Under the pieces are notes generated by a model that was not told the DNA's origin, searched no databases, and saw nothing but the letters and a program-made list of their open reading frames with translations. Position numbers and translations under genes: made by a program. Positions 28,298 to 36,411 of a stretch of DNA of 64,000 nt are shown here, piece after piece. Location: positions 62,001 to 126,000 of the forward strand of contig NZ_JAVCWH010000007.1 in the NCBI RefSeq assembly GCF_030846195.1. Reading direction: 5' to 3'. The DNA is from Paracoccus yibinensis (GTDB taxonomy: Bacteria > Pseudomonadota > Alphaproteobacteria > Rhodobacterales > Rhodobacteraceae). Every line of letters begins with the position of its first letter. Position 1 is the first letter of the stretch.

Positions 28298-29500
28298 TCA
28301 CTCGGCCGGAGCAGTGGCTGCGGCGTCTGCGGGGGCGGCGGCAGGCTCGCCCTCGGGGGCGGGCTGTTCGCGCACGACGCCGTTCTCGTCCAGGGTGACG
28401 GGGACGGTCGTGACCTCGGCCCCCTCGGTCAGGGCGGCGAAATTGTCCACGATCAGGCTGTCGCCGGGCTGAAGCCCGTTTGTCACGATCCAGTGGTTCT
28501 GGTAGCTGCCGTCATCGGCCAGATCCACCTGCGTGGCCTTGCCGTCGCGCACGACCCAAGCCGACAATTGCCCGGTCTTGTCGCGGGTTGCGGCGTTCTG
28601 CGTGACCAGAAAGGCCTCGGTCGTGCCCAGGTTGACCTGGCCGCGCAGGAACATGCCGGGCAGGATCAGCCGGCGCGGGTTTTCAAAGCGGAACCGCGTG
28701 TCCACCGCCCCGGTCGAGGTCGAGACGGTATAGCCCGGCGCCACCAGTTCACCGGTCGCCGCATAGGTTTCGCCGGTTTCCAGCGTCAGGGTGGCCTGGA
28801 TCCTGTCGTTCAGCCGCAACCGCCCTTCGCTGATGTCGTCGCGCAGGGACAAGAGCCGGGCCGAGGGTTCGAACATGTCCACCTCGATCGGATCCAGTTG
28901 CGTCACCGTCGCCAGGGCATCTGCCTGGTTCGCCGTCACCAGATCGCCCACCGACACTGCCGGGACGCTGGCCATGCCGTCGATCGGGCTGGCGATGGTG
29001 GTCCATTCCAGTTCCGCCTGCGCCAGTGACAGCGCGGCCTCGGCTGCCTGCAGGGCCGACCGCGCCTGTTCCAGCGTGGCGCGCGAGGCATCGACCTGCG
29101 CCTGGGTCGTGCCCGATCCCAGCAGCTGTTCGGTGCGGCCGAACGAGGTTTCGGCCTCGGTCAGGGCGGCGCGCGCGGATGCGACCTGCGCCTCGGCACT
29201 GGTCAGGTTTGCCTGATAGATGGTCGGGTCGATGCGGAACATCGGCGCGCCCGCCTCCAGCGCCGTGCCGGGCTGATAAAGAACCTCGGTGACCAGCCCG
29301 CCGACGCGGGGACGGATCGCCGCCTGCGACTGGGCCACGGCGCGCCCCGGCAGCGTCAGGATGCGCGGAACCGGCTGGGGCTGGACCGTGACCACGCCCA
29401 CCTGCGGCGGCGGCATCTGGGCCTCTTGGGCCGCGGCAGGCACGGACAGGAACCACAGGGCGATCAGGCCGGCACAGGCCATCGGGTGAAACAGGGACAT
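28298..29500 (-). CDS. RND efflux periplasmic adaptor (AcrA-like)
   Basis: This 400-residue membrane-fusion protein is the first gene of the pump operon. The start MSLFHPMACAGLIALWFLSV follows GGAAGGA; codons upstream in the same frame lie in the promoter. The signal peptide ends near AAAQEAQ. A lipoyl-like hairpin with helical coiled coil (about residues 65-190), a beta-barrel and a membrane-proximal domain can be followed. The C-terminal tail is Ala/Pro/Glu-rich. No lipobox Cys is seen, so it is probably not lipidated, unlike E. coli AcrA. Confidence 0.93.
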   Translation of the reverse strand: MSLFHPMACAGLIALWFLSVPAAAQEAQMPPPQVGVVTVQPQPVPRILTLPGRAVAQSQAAIRPRVGGLVTEVLYQPGTALEAGAPMFRIDPTIYQANLTSAEAQVASARAALTEAETSFGRTEQLLGSGTTQAQVDASRATLEQARSALQAAEAALSLAQAELEWTTIASPIDGMASVPAVSVGDLVTANQADALATVTQLDPIEVDMFEPSARLLSLRDDISEGRLRLNDRIQATLTLETGETYAATGELVAPGYTVSTSTGAVDTRFRFENPRRLILPGMFLRGQVNLGTTEAFLVTQNAATRDKTGQLSAWVVRDGKATQVDLADDGSYQNHWIVTNGLQPGDSLIVDNFAALTEGAEVTTVPVTLDENGVVREQPAPEGEPAAAPADAAATAPAE

Positions 29501-29545
29501 CGGATCATTCCTTCCAGCGGGCGGACCAGCATTCGGAAAGGCTTG

Positions 29546-29570
29546 TTGCACGTTGATGCACAGTATGCAA
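29546..29570. promoter_or_regulatory. Candidate TetR operator between efflux operon and regulator
   Basis: TTGCA (29546-29550) and TGCAA (29566-29570) form an inverted repeat with a 15-bp spacer, with a third TGCA in between at 29557-29560. It sits in the 106-bp divergent region, where a local TetR repressor would be expected to bind. Confidence 0.4.
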
Positions 29571-29606
29571 TATTTGCCTGGGGTGAATTTCTAAGGGAAT
29601 GGCATC

Positions 29607-30200
29607 ATGGCGGCGAAATCGACGCTTCGTGATCGACGGCGGCAGCAGACAGCACGCGACATCCAGCGCGCCGCGCTGACGCTGGCGCTGCGGCTGGGAT
29701 ATGATTCGGTGACGACGGAACAGATCGCGGCCGAGGCGGGGATCAGCCAGCGGACCTTCTTCAACTATTACCTGAACAAGGATGCGGCGATCATCGGGAC
29801 GGCGCCCAGCTTTGCCGACGACACTGTGGCCTGGTTCCGCGAATCCTCCGGCCCGTTGCTGGGCGACCTGTTGAAGGCGCTGCGGCATCTCTTGTGCCAT
29901 GCCGACCTGGACCGGGGCATGTCGCAACTGATCAACCGGCTGCTGGACGAAGCGCCCGAACTGCTGCCGATCTTCTATGGATCACTGAAACGGCTGGGGG
30001 ATCAGATCGCCGATCTGGCCGTAACCCGCCTGGGCGAGGACGCGCGCCCCGATGCGGAACTGCTGGCGCAGGCGATCTCTCATGCCCTGGCGGACACGTT
30101 CCGCATCTGGGCCAACGACGATGCGATGTCCGAAGGCAGCATCGTCGATGTCACCGCGGCCAAGCTGCAGACCCTGCGTGGTTTTCTGGAACAGGTCTAG
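29607..30200 (+). CDS. TetR-family regulator of the RND pump
   Basis: This 197-residue regulator has the TetR HTH (TEQIAAEAGISQRTFFNYYLNKDA, residues about 33-56) and an all-helical ligand domain. The ATG is preceded by AAGGGAA. Divergent orientation from the adaptor-permease-channel operon is the standard arrangement for a local repressor such as AcrR. Its ligand is unknown. Confidence 0.9.
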   Translation: MAAKSTLRDRRRQQTARDIQRAALTLALRLGYDSVTTEQIAAEAGISQRTFFNYYLNKDAAIIGTAPSFADDTVAWFRESSGPLLGDLLKALRHLLCHADLDRGMSQLINRLLDEAPELLPIFYGSLKRLGDQIADLAVTRLGEDARPDAELLAQAISHALADTFRIWANDDAMSEGSIVDVTAAKLQTLRGFLEQV

Positions 30201-30297
30201 GATATCCGCTGCGCCATGACGACAGGGGACCGGCGCCATCCGCATTGGGCCAGGAAGGCCGTCGGAGCGGGAGCCGGGATCATGGGCACCCTTCGGA

Positions 30298-30516
30298 TCA
30301 GATCAGCACAGCGGCAAGCAGCGCAAGAGCCGACAGGTTCATCACGATCAGGATGACGCAGACGGCGCCGCTGTCGTCACCCTGTGGGTCGCGCGCCGTG
30401 CGGCGCAGATGCAGTTCGGTCTGCATGTCGAACATGGCAGGGACTCCGAAATCGACAATGGGGACGGATTCGGCGGGGACAGGTTCGGCGAGGCGATGAA
30501 AGCTGCGGCCGGGCAT
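30298..30516 (-). CDS. Small hypothetical membrane protein
   Basis: This 72-residue product has a C-terminal hydrophobic helix (AVCVILIVMNLSALALLAAV). The ATG at 30516 is 2 bases beyond the stop of the upstream hydrolase and suggests coupling. An internal ATG (MFDMQTELHLRRTARD) has a better ribosome binding site (GGAG) and would give 45 residues. I do not recognise a family. Support is only the membrane helix, the coupling and the lack of any other gene in this stretch. Confidence 0.4.
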   Translation of the reverse strand: MPGRSFHRLAEPVPAESVPIVDFGVPAMFDMQTELHLRRTARDPQGDDSGAVCVILIVMNLSALALLAAVLI

Positions 30517-30518
30517 CG

Positions 30519-31124
30519 TCACGCCCCCGTCAGGCGCGGCCGCGCCTGGGCTGCCTGACCAAGCCACCGGCGCAGGACCGAGGGGCGTTCGGTCCGGTCC
30601 AGCAGGCGGTCGCGGATCACCTTGCCGCCGGGCCAGGGACCAAAGCCGGCTGCCACGTTGACATGGCCCGCCTGGCCCAGGTCGATCAGGTCGGCGCCAA
30701 GCGTGTCGGCCAGATCGCGGCTGCGGTCGAAGGTCATCCAGGGGTCGTTGCGGCTGGCCACCAGCACGGCAGGCACGTCCAGGGCCATATCGGGCAGGGG
30801 ACCGAAACGACGGATACGCTGGCAGCCATCTGTCCCTGCCAGCGGATCGGCGGGGGCAACCAGCACCGCACCGCGCACCCGCAGCCCCGACCAGCGGGCC
30901 AGCATCTGCGCGATCAGCACCGAACCCAGCGAATGGCCGACCAGGATGCTGTTGGGGTGCCGCAGGATCACCACCGCCAAGGCAGCCTCCCAAGCCTCGC
31001 GCACGGGGCGGCGGGGATCGGGCAGATCGACGATCATCGCATTGGGATCGGTGCGCGCCCACCAGTCCTGCCAATGGGGACCGGGCGATCCGTCAAGGCC
31101 GGGAACGATCAGGGTCTTGGACAT
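30519..31124 (-). CDS. RBBP9/YdeN-family alpha/beta hydrolase
   Basis: This 201-residue serine hydrolase of the RBBP9/YdeN group begins with KTLIVPGLDGSPGPHWQDWW, the family fingerprint. The nucleophile lies in LVGHSLGSVL. Acid and His candidates are in ASRNDPWM and LGQAGHVNVAAGFG. The substrate is unknown for bacterial members. A ribosome binding site AGAGGGAG precedes the ATG. Downstream is a small membrane protein gene; upstream lies an Lrp-family regulator on the same strand. Confidence 0.88.
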   Translation of the reverse strand: MSKTLIVPGLDGSPGPHWQDWWARTDPNAMIVDLPDPRRPVREAWEAALAVVILRHPNSILVGHSLGSVLIAQMLARWSGLRVRGAVLVAPADPLAGTDGCQRIRRFGPLPDMALDVPAVLVASRNDPWMTFDRSRDLADTLGADLIDLGQAGHVNVAAGFGPWPGGKVIRDRLLDRTERPSVLRRWLGQAAQARPRLTGA

Positions 31125-31213
31125 GGTGCAGTTTCTCCCTCTAACTCCCGGTAACTCTACTTTGTTTGTCGTGATTTTGTTTCCAAAGATCGGCCGGGAA
31201 AGGGAACAGGGAT

Positions 31214-31687
31214 CTAGCGGTCGCGGGTGTTGACGGGATAGGCGGTGGTATGGCGCAACCGCTCCATGGCGAAATGCGAGGTCAGGTTCTTGATCGGCAC
31301 GGCATCCGTCAGCCGTCGATAGAAATCGTCATAGGCCGCCATGTCGGGCACCGCGACCTGCAGCAGGTAGTCCATCTCTCCGGCCATGCGATAGGCTTCC
31401 ATGACCTCGGGGAACTTCTTGATGGCCGCCAGGAAGGCGTCGCGCCAAGCGGCGCCATGATCGACGGCCTCGATTCCCACAAAGACGGTAAGGCCGAAGC
31501 CCAGCTTTGCCGGATCGGCCAGGGCCACGCGCCCGATCAGAACGCCCGTCGATTCCAGTTTCTGAATCCGCTTCCAGCAAGGGGTCTGCGACAGTCCCAC
31601 ACGGTCGGCGATCTGGGCGATGGGTTGGGTCGCGTCCTGCATCAGGGCGGCGACGATCTTGCGGTCGATCAGGTCCAGGCCGGTCAT
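31214..31687 (-). CDS. Lrp/AsnC-family transcriptional regulator
   Basis: This 157-residue regulator has an N-terminal HTH (LDLIDRKIVAALMQDATQPI, then AQIADRVGLSQTPCWKRIQKLE) and a C-terminal RAM (ACT-like) domain with GEMDYLLQVAVPDMAAYDDF. The start at 31687 has GAGGAG 3 bases upstream; longer in-frame starts are unlikely. It diverges from the Rrf2 gene. Lrp/AsnC proteins sense amino acids and often control amino-acid transport or breakdown. The LysE-type exporter at 32924 is nearby but not adjacent. Confidence 0.9.
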   Translation of the reverse strand: MTGLDLIDRKIVAALMQDATQPIAQIADRVGLSQTPCWKRIQKLESTGVLIGRVALADPAKLGFGLTVFVGIEAVDHGAAWRDAFLAAIKKFPEVMEAYRMAGEMDYLLQVAVPDMAAYDDFYRRLTDAVPIKNLTSHFAMERLRHTTAYPVNTRDR

Positions 31688-31793
31688 ATGCTCCTCGGCA
31701 AGCCGTTTCGCAGGCCAGAGTGCCACAAAAATATCAAATGTCTAGCGTCTTAATCGTATATCTGGTTGCATCATGTTGCCTGAAATCTCGACC

Positions 31794-31822
31794 TTGATGC
31801 GGGTATTTTATCGCCGTAATGT
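31794..31822 (+). promoter_or_regulatory. Predicted promoter of the Rrf2 gene
   Basis: TTGATG (31794-31799) and TAATGT (31817-31822) are separated by 17 bp. The predicted transcription start is at or next to the ATG at 31828, which would give a leaderless mRNA. Confidence 0.45.
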
Positions 31823-31827
31823 GGGCC

Positions 31828-32280
31828 ATGATCACGCAGAAGATGAAATACGCGCTGAAGGCGATGCTGGTTCTGGGGGACGAGGCCGCCCAGCCCGCGC
31901 CCGAGGCGCTGACCATCGAAAAGATCGCCCGCAGGTCCGACACGCCCAAGCGGTTCCTGGAACAGATCCTGCTGGAACTGCGCAATGCGGGCATGGTCAG
32001 CTCCATCCGCGGCCGGTCGGGCGGCTATCTGCTGATCAAGCGGCCCGGCGACATTTCCATATCCGAGCTTCTGCGCCTGATCGACGGGCCGATCGCCCCC
32101 CTGCCCTGCCTGTCGCGCCGCGCCTATCAGCGCTGCGAGGATTGCCGGGACGAGGCGTCCTGCCGTATCCGCAAGGTCTTTGCCGAAATCTTCTGGTCCT
32201 ATCTGATCCTGATCGAGTCGCTGACGCTGGAGGACATGCTGCGGTCCGAACAGGTGGCCGAACAGGTGATCGGGGCCTAG
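31828..32280 (+). CDS. Rrf2-family transcriptional regulator with cluster-binding cysteines
   Basis: This 150-residue winged-HTH regulator begins MITQKMKYALKAMLVLGDEA. The HTH includes RRSDTPKRFLEQILLELRNAG and the wing SIRGRSGGYLL. Cysteines at about 94, 103, 106 and 112 (PCLS, RCEDC, SCRI) resemble the iron-sulfur ligands of IscR and RirA, with one extra Cys. It may therefore sense iron, sulfur or redox state. Two ATGs (31819, 31828) are possible; the predicted promoter favours 31828. No iron-sulfur genes are adjacent. Confidence 0.88.
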   Translation: MITQKMKYALKAMLVLGDEAAQPAPEALTIEKIARRSDTPKRFLEQILLELRNAGMVSSIRGRSGGYLLIKRPGDISISELLRLIDGPIAPLPCLSRRAYQRCEDCRDEASCRIRKVFAEIFWSYLILIESLTLEDMLRSEQVAEQVIGA

Positions 32281-32927
32281 AACGGCGCGGGCTGGCTGAA
32301 GCTGACCTGCACGCCGCTGTCGGGATGACGCAGGCGCAGGCTTTCTGCGTGCAGCATCAGGCGCGGGTGATCAGCCGCAGTGCCCGTCGCGTAAAGCGGA
32401 TCGCCCAGGATCGGGTGGCCGGTTTCGGCCATGTGGACGCGCAACTGGTGACTGCGCCCGGTCAGCGGGAACAGCCGGACGCGGGTTTCGGCATCGCTCG
32501 CGCGGATCACCCGCCATTCGGTCAGCGCGGGCCGTCCTTGGTCGTGATCGACCTTCTGGCGCGGGCGGTTCGGCCAATCGACGATCAGCGGCAGATCGAC
32601 GGTGCCGGTCTTCGGCTCCAGCCGCCCGGACAGGCGCGCGACATAGGTCTTCTTGACCTTGCGTTCCTCGAACTGCTTGGCCAGGGTGCGCTGCGCATGG
32701 GGGGTCAGGCCGAAGACCATCACGCCCGAGGTGTCCTGATCCAGCCGATGGACCAGCAGCACGGTCGGGAACGCCCCGCGCAACCGGTTGATCAGGCAGT
32801 CGTCCTTGCCTTCGCCCCGTCCAGGGACCGACAGAAGGCCCGCAGGCTTGCCCACCACCAGGATCTCGTGATCGGCATGGATCACCTGGGGCGCATCGGG
32901 CGGCGGGGCATAGGTGAAGGCGGTCAC
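32277..32927 (-). CDS. RluA-family pseudouridine synthase
   Basis: This 216-residue enzyme lacks an S4 domain, the same size class as E. coli RluA (219 residues), which modifies 23S rRNA and tRNA. The catalytic motif VHRLDQDTSGVMVFG contains the essential Asp. ILVVGKPAGLLSVPGRG and GRSHQLRVHM, then GHPILGDPLYA, are family hallmarks. The GTG start overlaps the stop of the LysE gene as GTGA; the longer open frame upstream is inside that gene. Its stop overlaps the Rrf2 stop convergently by 4 bp. Confidence 0.88.
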   Translation of the reverse strand: MTAFTYAPPPDAPQVIHADHEILVVGKPAGLLSVPGRGEGKDDCLINRLRGAFPTVLLVHRLDQDTSGVMVFGLTPHAQRTLAKQFEERKVKKTYVARLSGRLEPKTGTVDLPLIVDWPNRPRQKVDHDQGRPALTEWRVIRASDAETRVRLFPLTGRSHQLRVHMAETGHPILGDPLYATGTAADHPRLMLHAESLRLRHPDSGVQVSFSQPAPF

Positions 32928-33550
32928 TTCGTGACCAGCCGGATGGCCAGGCCCGCGAACATCACGGCCGCGATCTTGTTGATCAGGCCCAGCCGCCTGC
33001 CGATCACATGGCCCGCATAGCCCGCGACGATGCCGTAACCCATTGTGACCAGCGTGCCGGTAAAGGCGAAGATCAGTCCCAGGCCCAGGATCTGCTGCCA
33101 GACCGGACCCCAGGCAGGGTTGGTGAACTGCGGCAGGAAGGCCAGCAGGAACAGGACTGGCTTGGGGTTCAGCGCGTTCGACAGGAAGCCGCGCCGGATG
33201 ATGTTCCAGGGCCTGACGCTGCCGCGCGCCGAAGGATCGGCCGGCCCGGCCCGCCAGCTTTTCCACGCCAGCCACAAGAGATAGGCCGCGCCCGCGTATT
33301 TGACGGCCAGCAACGCCTCGGGATGGGCGGCGACGATGGCGCCCAGGCCAACAGTGGCCAGCGTCACATGCATCAGCACGCCCAGGCCCACCCCGAAGCC
33401 GGCCAGCGCGCCCGCGCGCGGCCCGCCCTGGATGCCGCAGGCGCTGGCGAAGAACACGTCCTGACCGGGCGCGACGTTCAGCATCAGCCCGCCCGCGACA
33501 AAGGCGGTCAGCTGCGCCAGGGGGATGGCGGCGACGGTGTCCCAGATCAT
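32924..33550 (-). CDS. LysE/RhtB-family exporter
   Basis: This 208-residue inner-membrane protein with about six helices belongs to the amino-acid exporter superfamily. Typical segments are GLMLNVAPGQDVFFASACGI, AYLLWLAWKSWRAG and FLSNALNPKPVLFLLAFLPQF. The ATG overlaps the GFA-gene stop as ATGA. Substrate could be lysine, threonine, homoserine or another metabolite. Confidence 0.9.
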   Translation of the reverse strand: MIWDTVAAIPLAQLTAFVAGGLMLNVAPGQDVFFASACGIQGGPRAGALAGFGVGLGVLMHVTLATVGLGAIVAAHPEALLAVKYAGAAYLLWLAWKSWRAGPADPSARGSVRPWNIIRRGFLSNALNPKPVLFLLAFLPQFTNPAWGPVWQQILGLGLIFAFTGTLVTMGYGIVAGYAGHVIGRRLGLINKIAAVMFAGLAIRLVTK

Positions 33551-33924
33551 CCTTGCGATTCCTGCGGCAGGCCGTCCGCGATGTCGTAATAATCGCCCTT
33601 GTCGGCGACATAGATATGGCCCTGCAACCGCTGCCCCGTGGGGTTGTCCACGGCGCCCGGCGCGACCTCGACCCCGCTGCCGTCCAGTTGGCGCCAGAAC
33701 AGGCTGCTGCCGCATTGGGGGCAAAAGCCCCGCTCGGCCTGGTCCGAGGACCGGAACCACTTGACCGCGCCCCGGATCGTCAGATCGGCTGTCCCGGCAG
33801 CGGCCCAGACATGCCCTGACCAGCGGCGGCACTGGCTGCAATGGCAGGCCCGCAGCGGATCGCCGCCCCAGGTGCCGCTGAAGGTGACGGCGCCGCACAG
33901 ACAGCGTCCGGTGAAATCAGACAT
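33547..33924 (-). CDS. GFA-family zinc protein (formaldehyde-activating enzyme-like)
   Basis: This 125-residue protein is of the glutathione-dependent formaldehyde-activating (Gfa) family. It has GRCLCGAVTF (Cys8, Cys10), ACHCSQCRRWSG (Cys27, 29, 32) and FCPQCGSSLF (Cys68, 71), the complete zinc-binding pattern. Most such short proteins are not true formaldehyde-activating enzymes, and the family function is uncertain. It overlaps the msrC-like gene by 8 bp and the LysE gene by 4 bp. Confidence 0.88.
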   Translation of the reverse strand: MSDFTGRCLCGAVTFSGTWGGDPLRACHCSQCRRWSGHVWAAAGTADLTIRGAVKWFRSSDQAERGFCPQCGSSLFWRQLDGSGVEVAPGAVDNPTGQRLQGHIYVADKGDYYDIADGLPQESQG

Positions 33925-34369
33925 GGCCGAAAACCTCCTCCAGGATGGCGGCCAGGCGCGTTGCGTCTTCGGGGGTGAAGGCGTCCGGCCGGTCGCTGTC
34001 GATGTCCAGAACGCCGATCAGGCGGCCACCGTTGCCAAGAACCGGCAGGACGATTTCGGACCGGGTGGAACTGGCGCAGGCGATATGGCCGGGAAAGGCG
34101 TCCACGTCGGGAACAAGCTGGATCTGCCGCGTGCGCGCCGCAGCCCCGCAGACCCCGCGCGAGAACGGGATCACCAGGCAGCCGTGCCCCCCTTGGTAAG
34201 GGCCGATCTTCAGCAATTCGGGCGCGACCACGCGATAGAATCCGGTCCAGTCGAAGCGATCGTCCGAATGGTGGATTTCGCAGGCAAGCGTCGCCATCAG
34301 CGCAACCTCGTCGGTTTCGCCATGGGCAAGGGCGCGGATGCGCGCGGAAAGGGCGTCGTAATCTGTCAT
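33917..34369 (-). CDS. msrC: Free methionine-(R)-sulfoxide reductase (GAF domain)
   Basis: This 150-residue GAF-domain enzyme reduces free methionine-R-sulfoxide, an oxidative-damage repair step. Cys64 (GGHGC), Cys74 (GVCG) and Cys98 (HIACAS) are spaced 10 and 24 residues apart, the same spacing as the catalytic cysteines of E. coli MsrC/YebR. SEIVLPV and GVLDIDSD complete the fingerprint. It is the first gene of a run with GFA, LysE and RluA genes joined by overlaps, and diverges from the histidine kinase. Confidence 0.9.
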   Translation of the reverse strand: MTDYDALSARIRALAHGETDEVALMATLACEIHHSDDRFDWTGFYRVVAPELLKIGPYQGGHGCLVIPFSRGVCGAAARTRQIQLVPDVDAFPGHIACASSTRSEIVLPVLGNGGRLIGVLDIDSDRPDAFTPEDATRLAAILEEVFGHV

Positions 34370-34455
34370 GGCCCCCTTTTATGCCGCGCAAGGCGGCACG
34401 AAAAGCCGCGATTGCGCCATGGACGACCTTGCGCCGATTGGCCAATCTGCGGGAC

Positions 34456-35778
34456 ATGACCCGCCTGTCCCTGACGCGACGCATCTTCCTGGTGATCCTG
34501 GCCGTTCAGGCGGCGCTGTTCGCGGCCCTGGCCGTGGCGAGCCTGGAAGGCGCGCGGCGCGACATCGCCACAGAAACCCGGCTGGCGGTGGAAACCGCGC
34601 GTGCCCTGGTTCTGGCCACCGTGGGAACCATGCACGGCGCGGTGCCGCCCGACCGGATCATGCAGCTTCTTCCCGAACGGCTGGTGGTGCCGCGCCATGT
34701 GACGCTGGGAACCGTCGATATCCTGGACGGAGTGGTGCGCCGCGCATCCGTGCCCGTGCAGGTCCATGGCCAGGCGCCGCAATGGTTCGCGTCCATGGTC
34801 GCACCCGACCTGCTGGAAACCCGCCTGCCGGTGGTGATCGGCGGGCGACCGCGCGGCTATGTCTTCATCGCCACCGATCCGGGGGCGGAAATCGCCCTGG
34901 CTTGGCGCAACCTGTCGGCCTTCCTGGGACTGGCGGCCCTTGCGGCGGTGGTCCAGGGGCTGCTGATCCTGTGGGCCACTCGCCAGGCCCTTCATCCGGT
35001 GGCGGTCATCGCCAGCCGCCTGACGGATCTGCGCCGGGGCGATCTGTCGGCCCGGGTGGGACCGGTTGCGCAGCGCGACCTGGCGCCCATTGCCGCAGGC
35101 GTGGACGACCTGGCCCAGGCGTTGCAGCAGGCGCAGGCCGACCGCGCGCGGCTGCAACGCCGCGTCGTCACCCGCGGCGACGAGGAACGCAAGGCCATCG
35201 CCCGCGACCTGCATGACGAGATGGGTCCCTGCCTGTTCGGCCTGCGGGTCGAGGCCGACGCCCTGCACGAGGCTGCCCCCACCCCCGCCATCGCAGGCCA
35301 TGCGGCGGCCATTTTCCAGATCGCCGAGGAAATCGCCCGCGTGAACCGCGCCCTGCTGGGCGATCTGCGCCCTGCCGCCATCGGGCAGTTGCCGCTGGCA
35401 GCGGTCCTGTCGGATTATCTGTCCGATCTGGGGCGGCGCTTCCCCGACCTTGACATCGACCTGGATCTGCCCCCCGGCCTGCCCGAACCCGATGAGGCGA
35501 CCGCCCTGACCCTGTTCCGCATCGTGCAGGAAGGCACGACGAACGCGCTGCGCCATGCGGGGGCGTCGCGCGTGACGGTGCGGCTGTGGACCGATCCCGC
35601 GCACTGGCGGATCGAACTGTCGGACGACGGGCAAGGCATGGCGCCTGGCACGCGCGAAGGCACCGGCTTGACCGGGATGCGCGAACGCATCACCTTGCTG
35701 GGCGGCGATTTGTCCTTGTCCTCGGGGGCGGGGGGGACCACCATCAGCGCCAGCCTGCCCTTGCAGCAGTCGGAATGA
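34456..35778 (+). CDS. Sensor histidine kinase (NarL/HisKA_3 type)
   Basis: This 440-residue membrane sensor has a first helix (RRIFLVILAVQAALFAALAV), a periplasmic loop of about 120 residues, a second helix (FLGLAALAAVVQGLLILW) and a HAMP linker. Its HisKA_3 dimerisation domain has phosphoacceptor His253 (IARDLHDEMG), and the HATPase domain shows EGTTNALRHAGA, SDDGQGM and GTGLTGMRERI. The ATG at 34456 has GCGGGA nearby; an ATG at 34381 is also in frame. It is followed after 9 bp by its response regulator. The signal sensed is unknown. Confidence 0.88.
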   Translation: MTRLSLTRRIFLVILAVQAALFAALAVASLEGARRDIATETRLAVETARALVLATVGTMHGAVPPDRIMQLLPERLVVPRHVTLGTVDILDGVVRRASVPVQVHGQAPQWFASMVAPDLLETRLPVVIGGRPRGYVFIATDPGAEIALAWRNLSAFLGLAALAAVVQGLLILWATRQALHPVAVIASRLTDLRRGDLSARVGPVAQRDLAPIAAGVDDLAQALQQAQADRARLQRRVVTRGDEERKAIARDLHDEMGPCLFGLRVEADALHEAAPTPAIAGHAAAIFQIAEEIARVNRALLGDLRPAAIGQLPLAAVLSDYLSDLGRRFPDLDIDLDLPPGLPEPDEATALTLFRIVQEGTTNALRHAGASRVTVRLWTDPAHWRIELSDDGQGMAPGTREGTGLTGMRERITLLGGDLSLSSGAGGTTISASLPLQQSE

Positions 35779-35787
35779 AGGCCACAG

Positions 35788-36411
35788 ATGAAATCCGCGC
35801 TTGTCATCGACGATCACCCGATCACCCACCTGGGCGCCAACCGCCTGCTGCGCGACCTGGGATACGAGCGGATCGGCCAGGCCATGTCGGGCGAGGATGC
35901 GCTGGCGCAACTGGAAGCGGGAGAGGCGCCGGACCTGATCGTGCTGGACATCAGCCTGCCGGGCGCGGGCGGCCTGGATCTGGTGGCGCCGCTGCGCAAT
36001 GTCGCCCCCGCCGCGCGCATCCTGGTCTTTTCGATGAACGACCAGACGGGCTTTGCCGCCCGCGCCCTGCAAGCGGGCGCGCAGGGGTTCCTGTCGAAGA
36101 ACGCGCCCCCCGCAGATTTCCGCGAGGCGGTGCGAATGCTGGAGTCGGGCGAATTCTATCTGTCGCCCAAGCACGCGATGGCCTTGGCGACGCTGCGGGC
36201 GGGGGCCTCGGCCGATCCGCTGGGGGCGCTGTCGGACCGCGAACGGCAGGTTCTGGCGCTGATCGGCCGCGGGCTTGGCCTGCAGGCCATCGCGGACGAA
36301 CTTGATGTCAGCTACAAGACGGCGGCGAACACATCCTCGGCCCTGAAGAAGAAGCTGGGCGTGGACGGCATCAACGGACTGATGAAATTCGCCCTGGACA
36401 GCGGAGTATGA
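35788..36411 (+). CDS. NarL/FixJ-type response regulator
   Basis: The 207-residue regulator has a receiver domain with Asp8, Asp9, phospho-acceptor Asp54 (LIVLDISLPG) and Lys104 (FLSKNAPP). A LuxR-type HTH follows near residues 145-200 (LSDRERQVLALIGRGLGLQA, then IADELDVSYKTAAN). It is paired with the kinase at 34456. The stop overlaps the DUF2478 gene as ATGA, so this regulator and two downstream genes form one coupled unit. Confidence 0.92.
   Translation: MKSALVIDDHPITHLGANRLLRDLGYERIGQAMSGEDALAQLEAGEAPDLIVLDISLPGAGGLDLVAPLRNVAPAARILVFSMNDQTGFAARALQAGAQGFLSKNAPPADFREAVRMLESGEFYLSPKHAMALATLRAGASADPLGALSDRERQVLALIGRGLGLQAIADELDVSYKTAANTSSALKKKLGVDGINGLMKFALDSGV

Noticed and set aside
25174..28398. 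1074-codon plus-strand open frame
   Set aside because: It mirrors the RND permease gene; its composition (His, Gln, Arg-rich) is typical of antisense frames in GC-rich DNA.
34456..36411. Assignment of the two-component pair as the methylotrophy regulators FlhSR
   Set aside because: No methanol or formaldehyde oxidation genes are near, and the family-level motifs alone do not separate FlhSR from other NarL-type systems.
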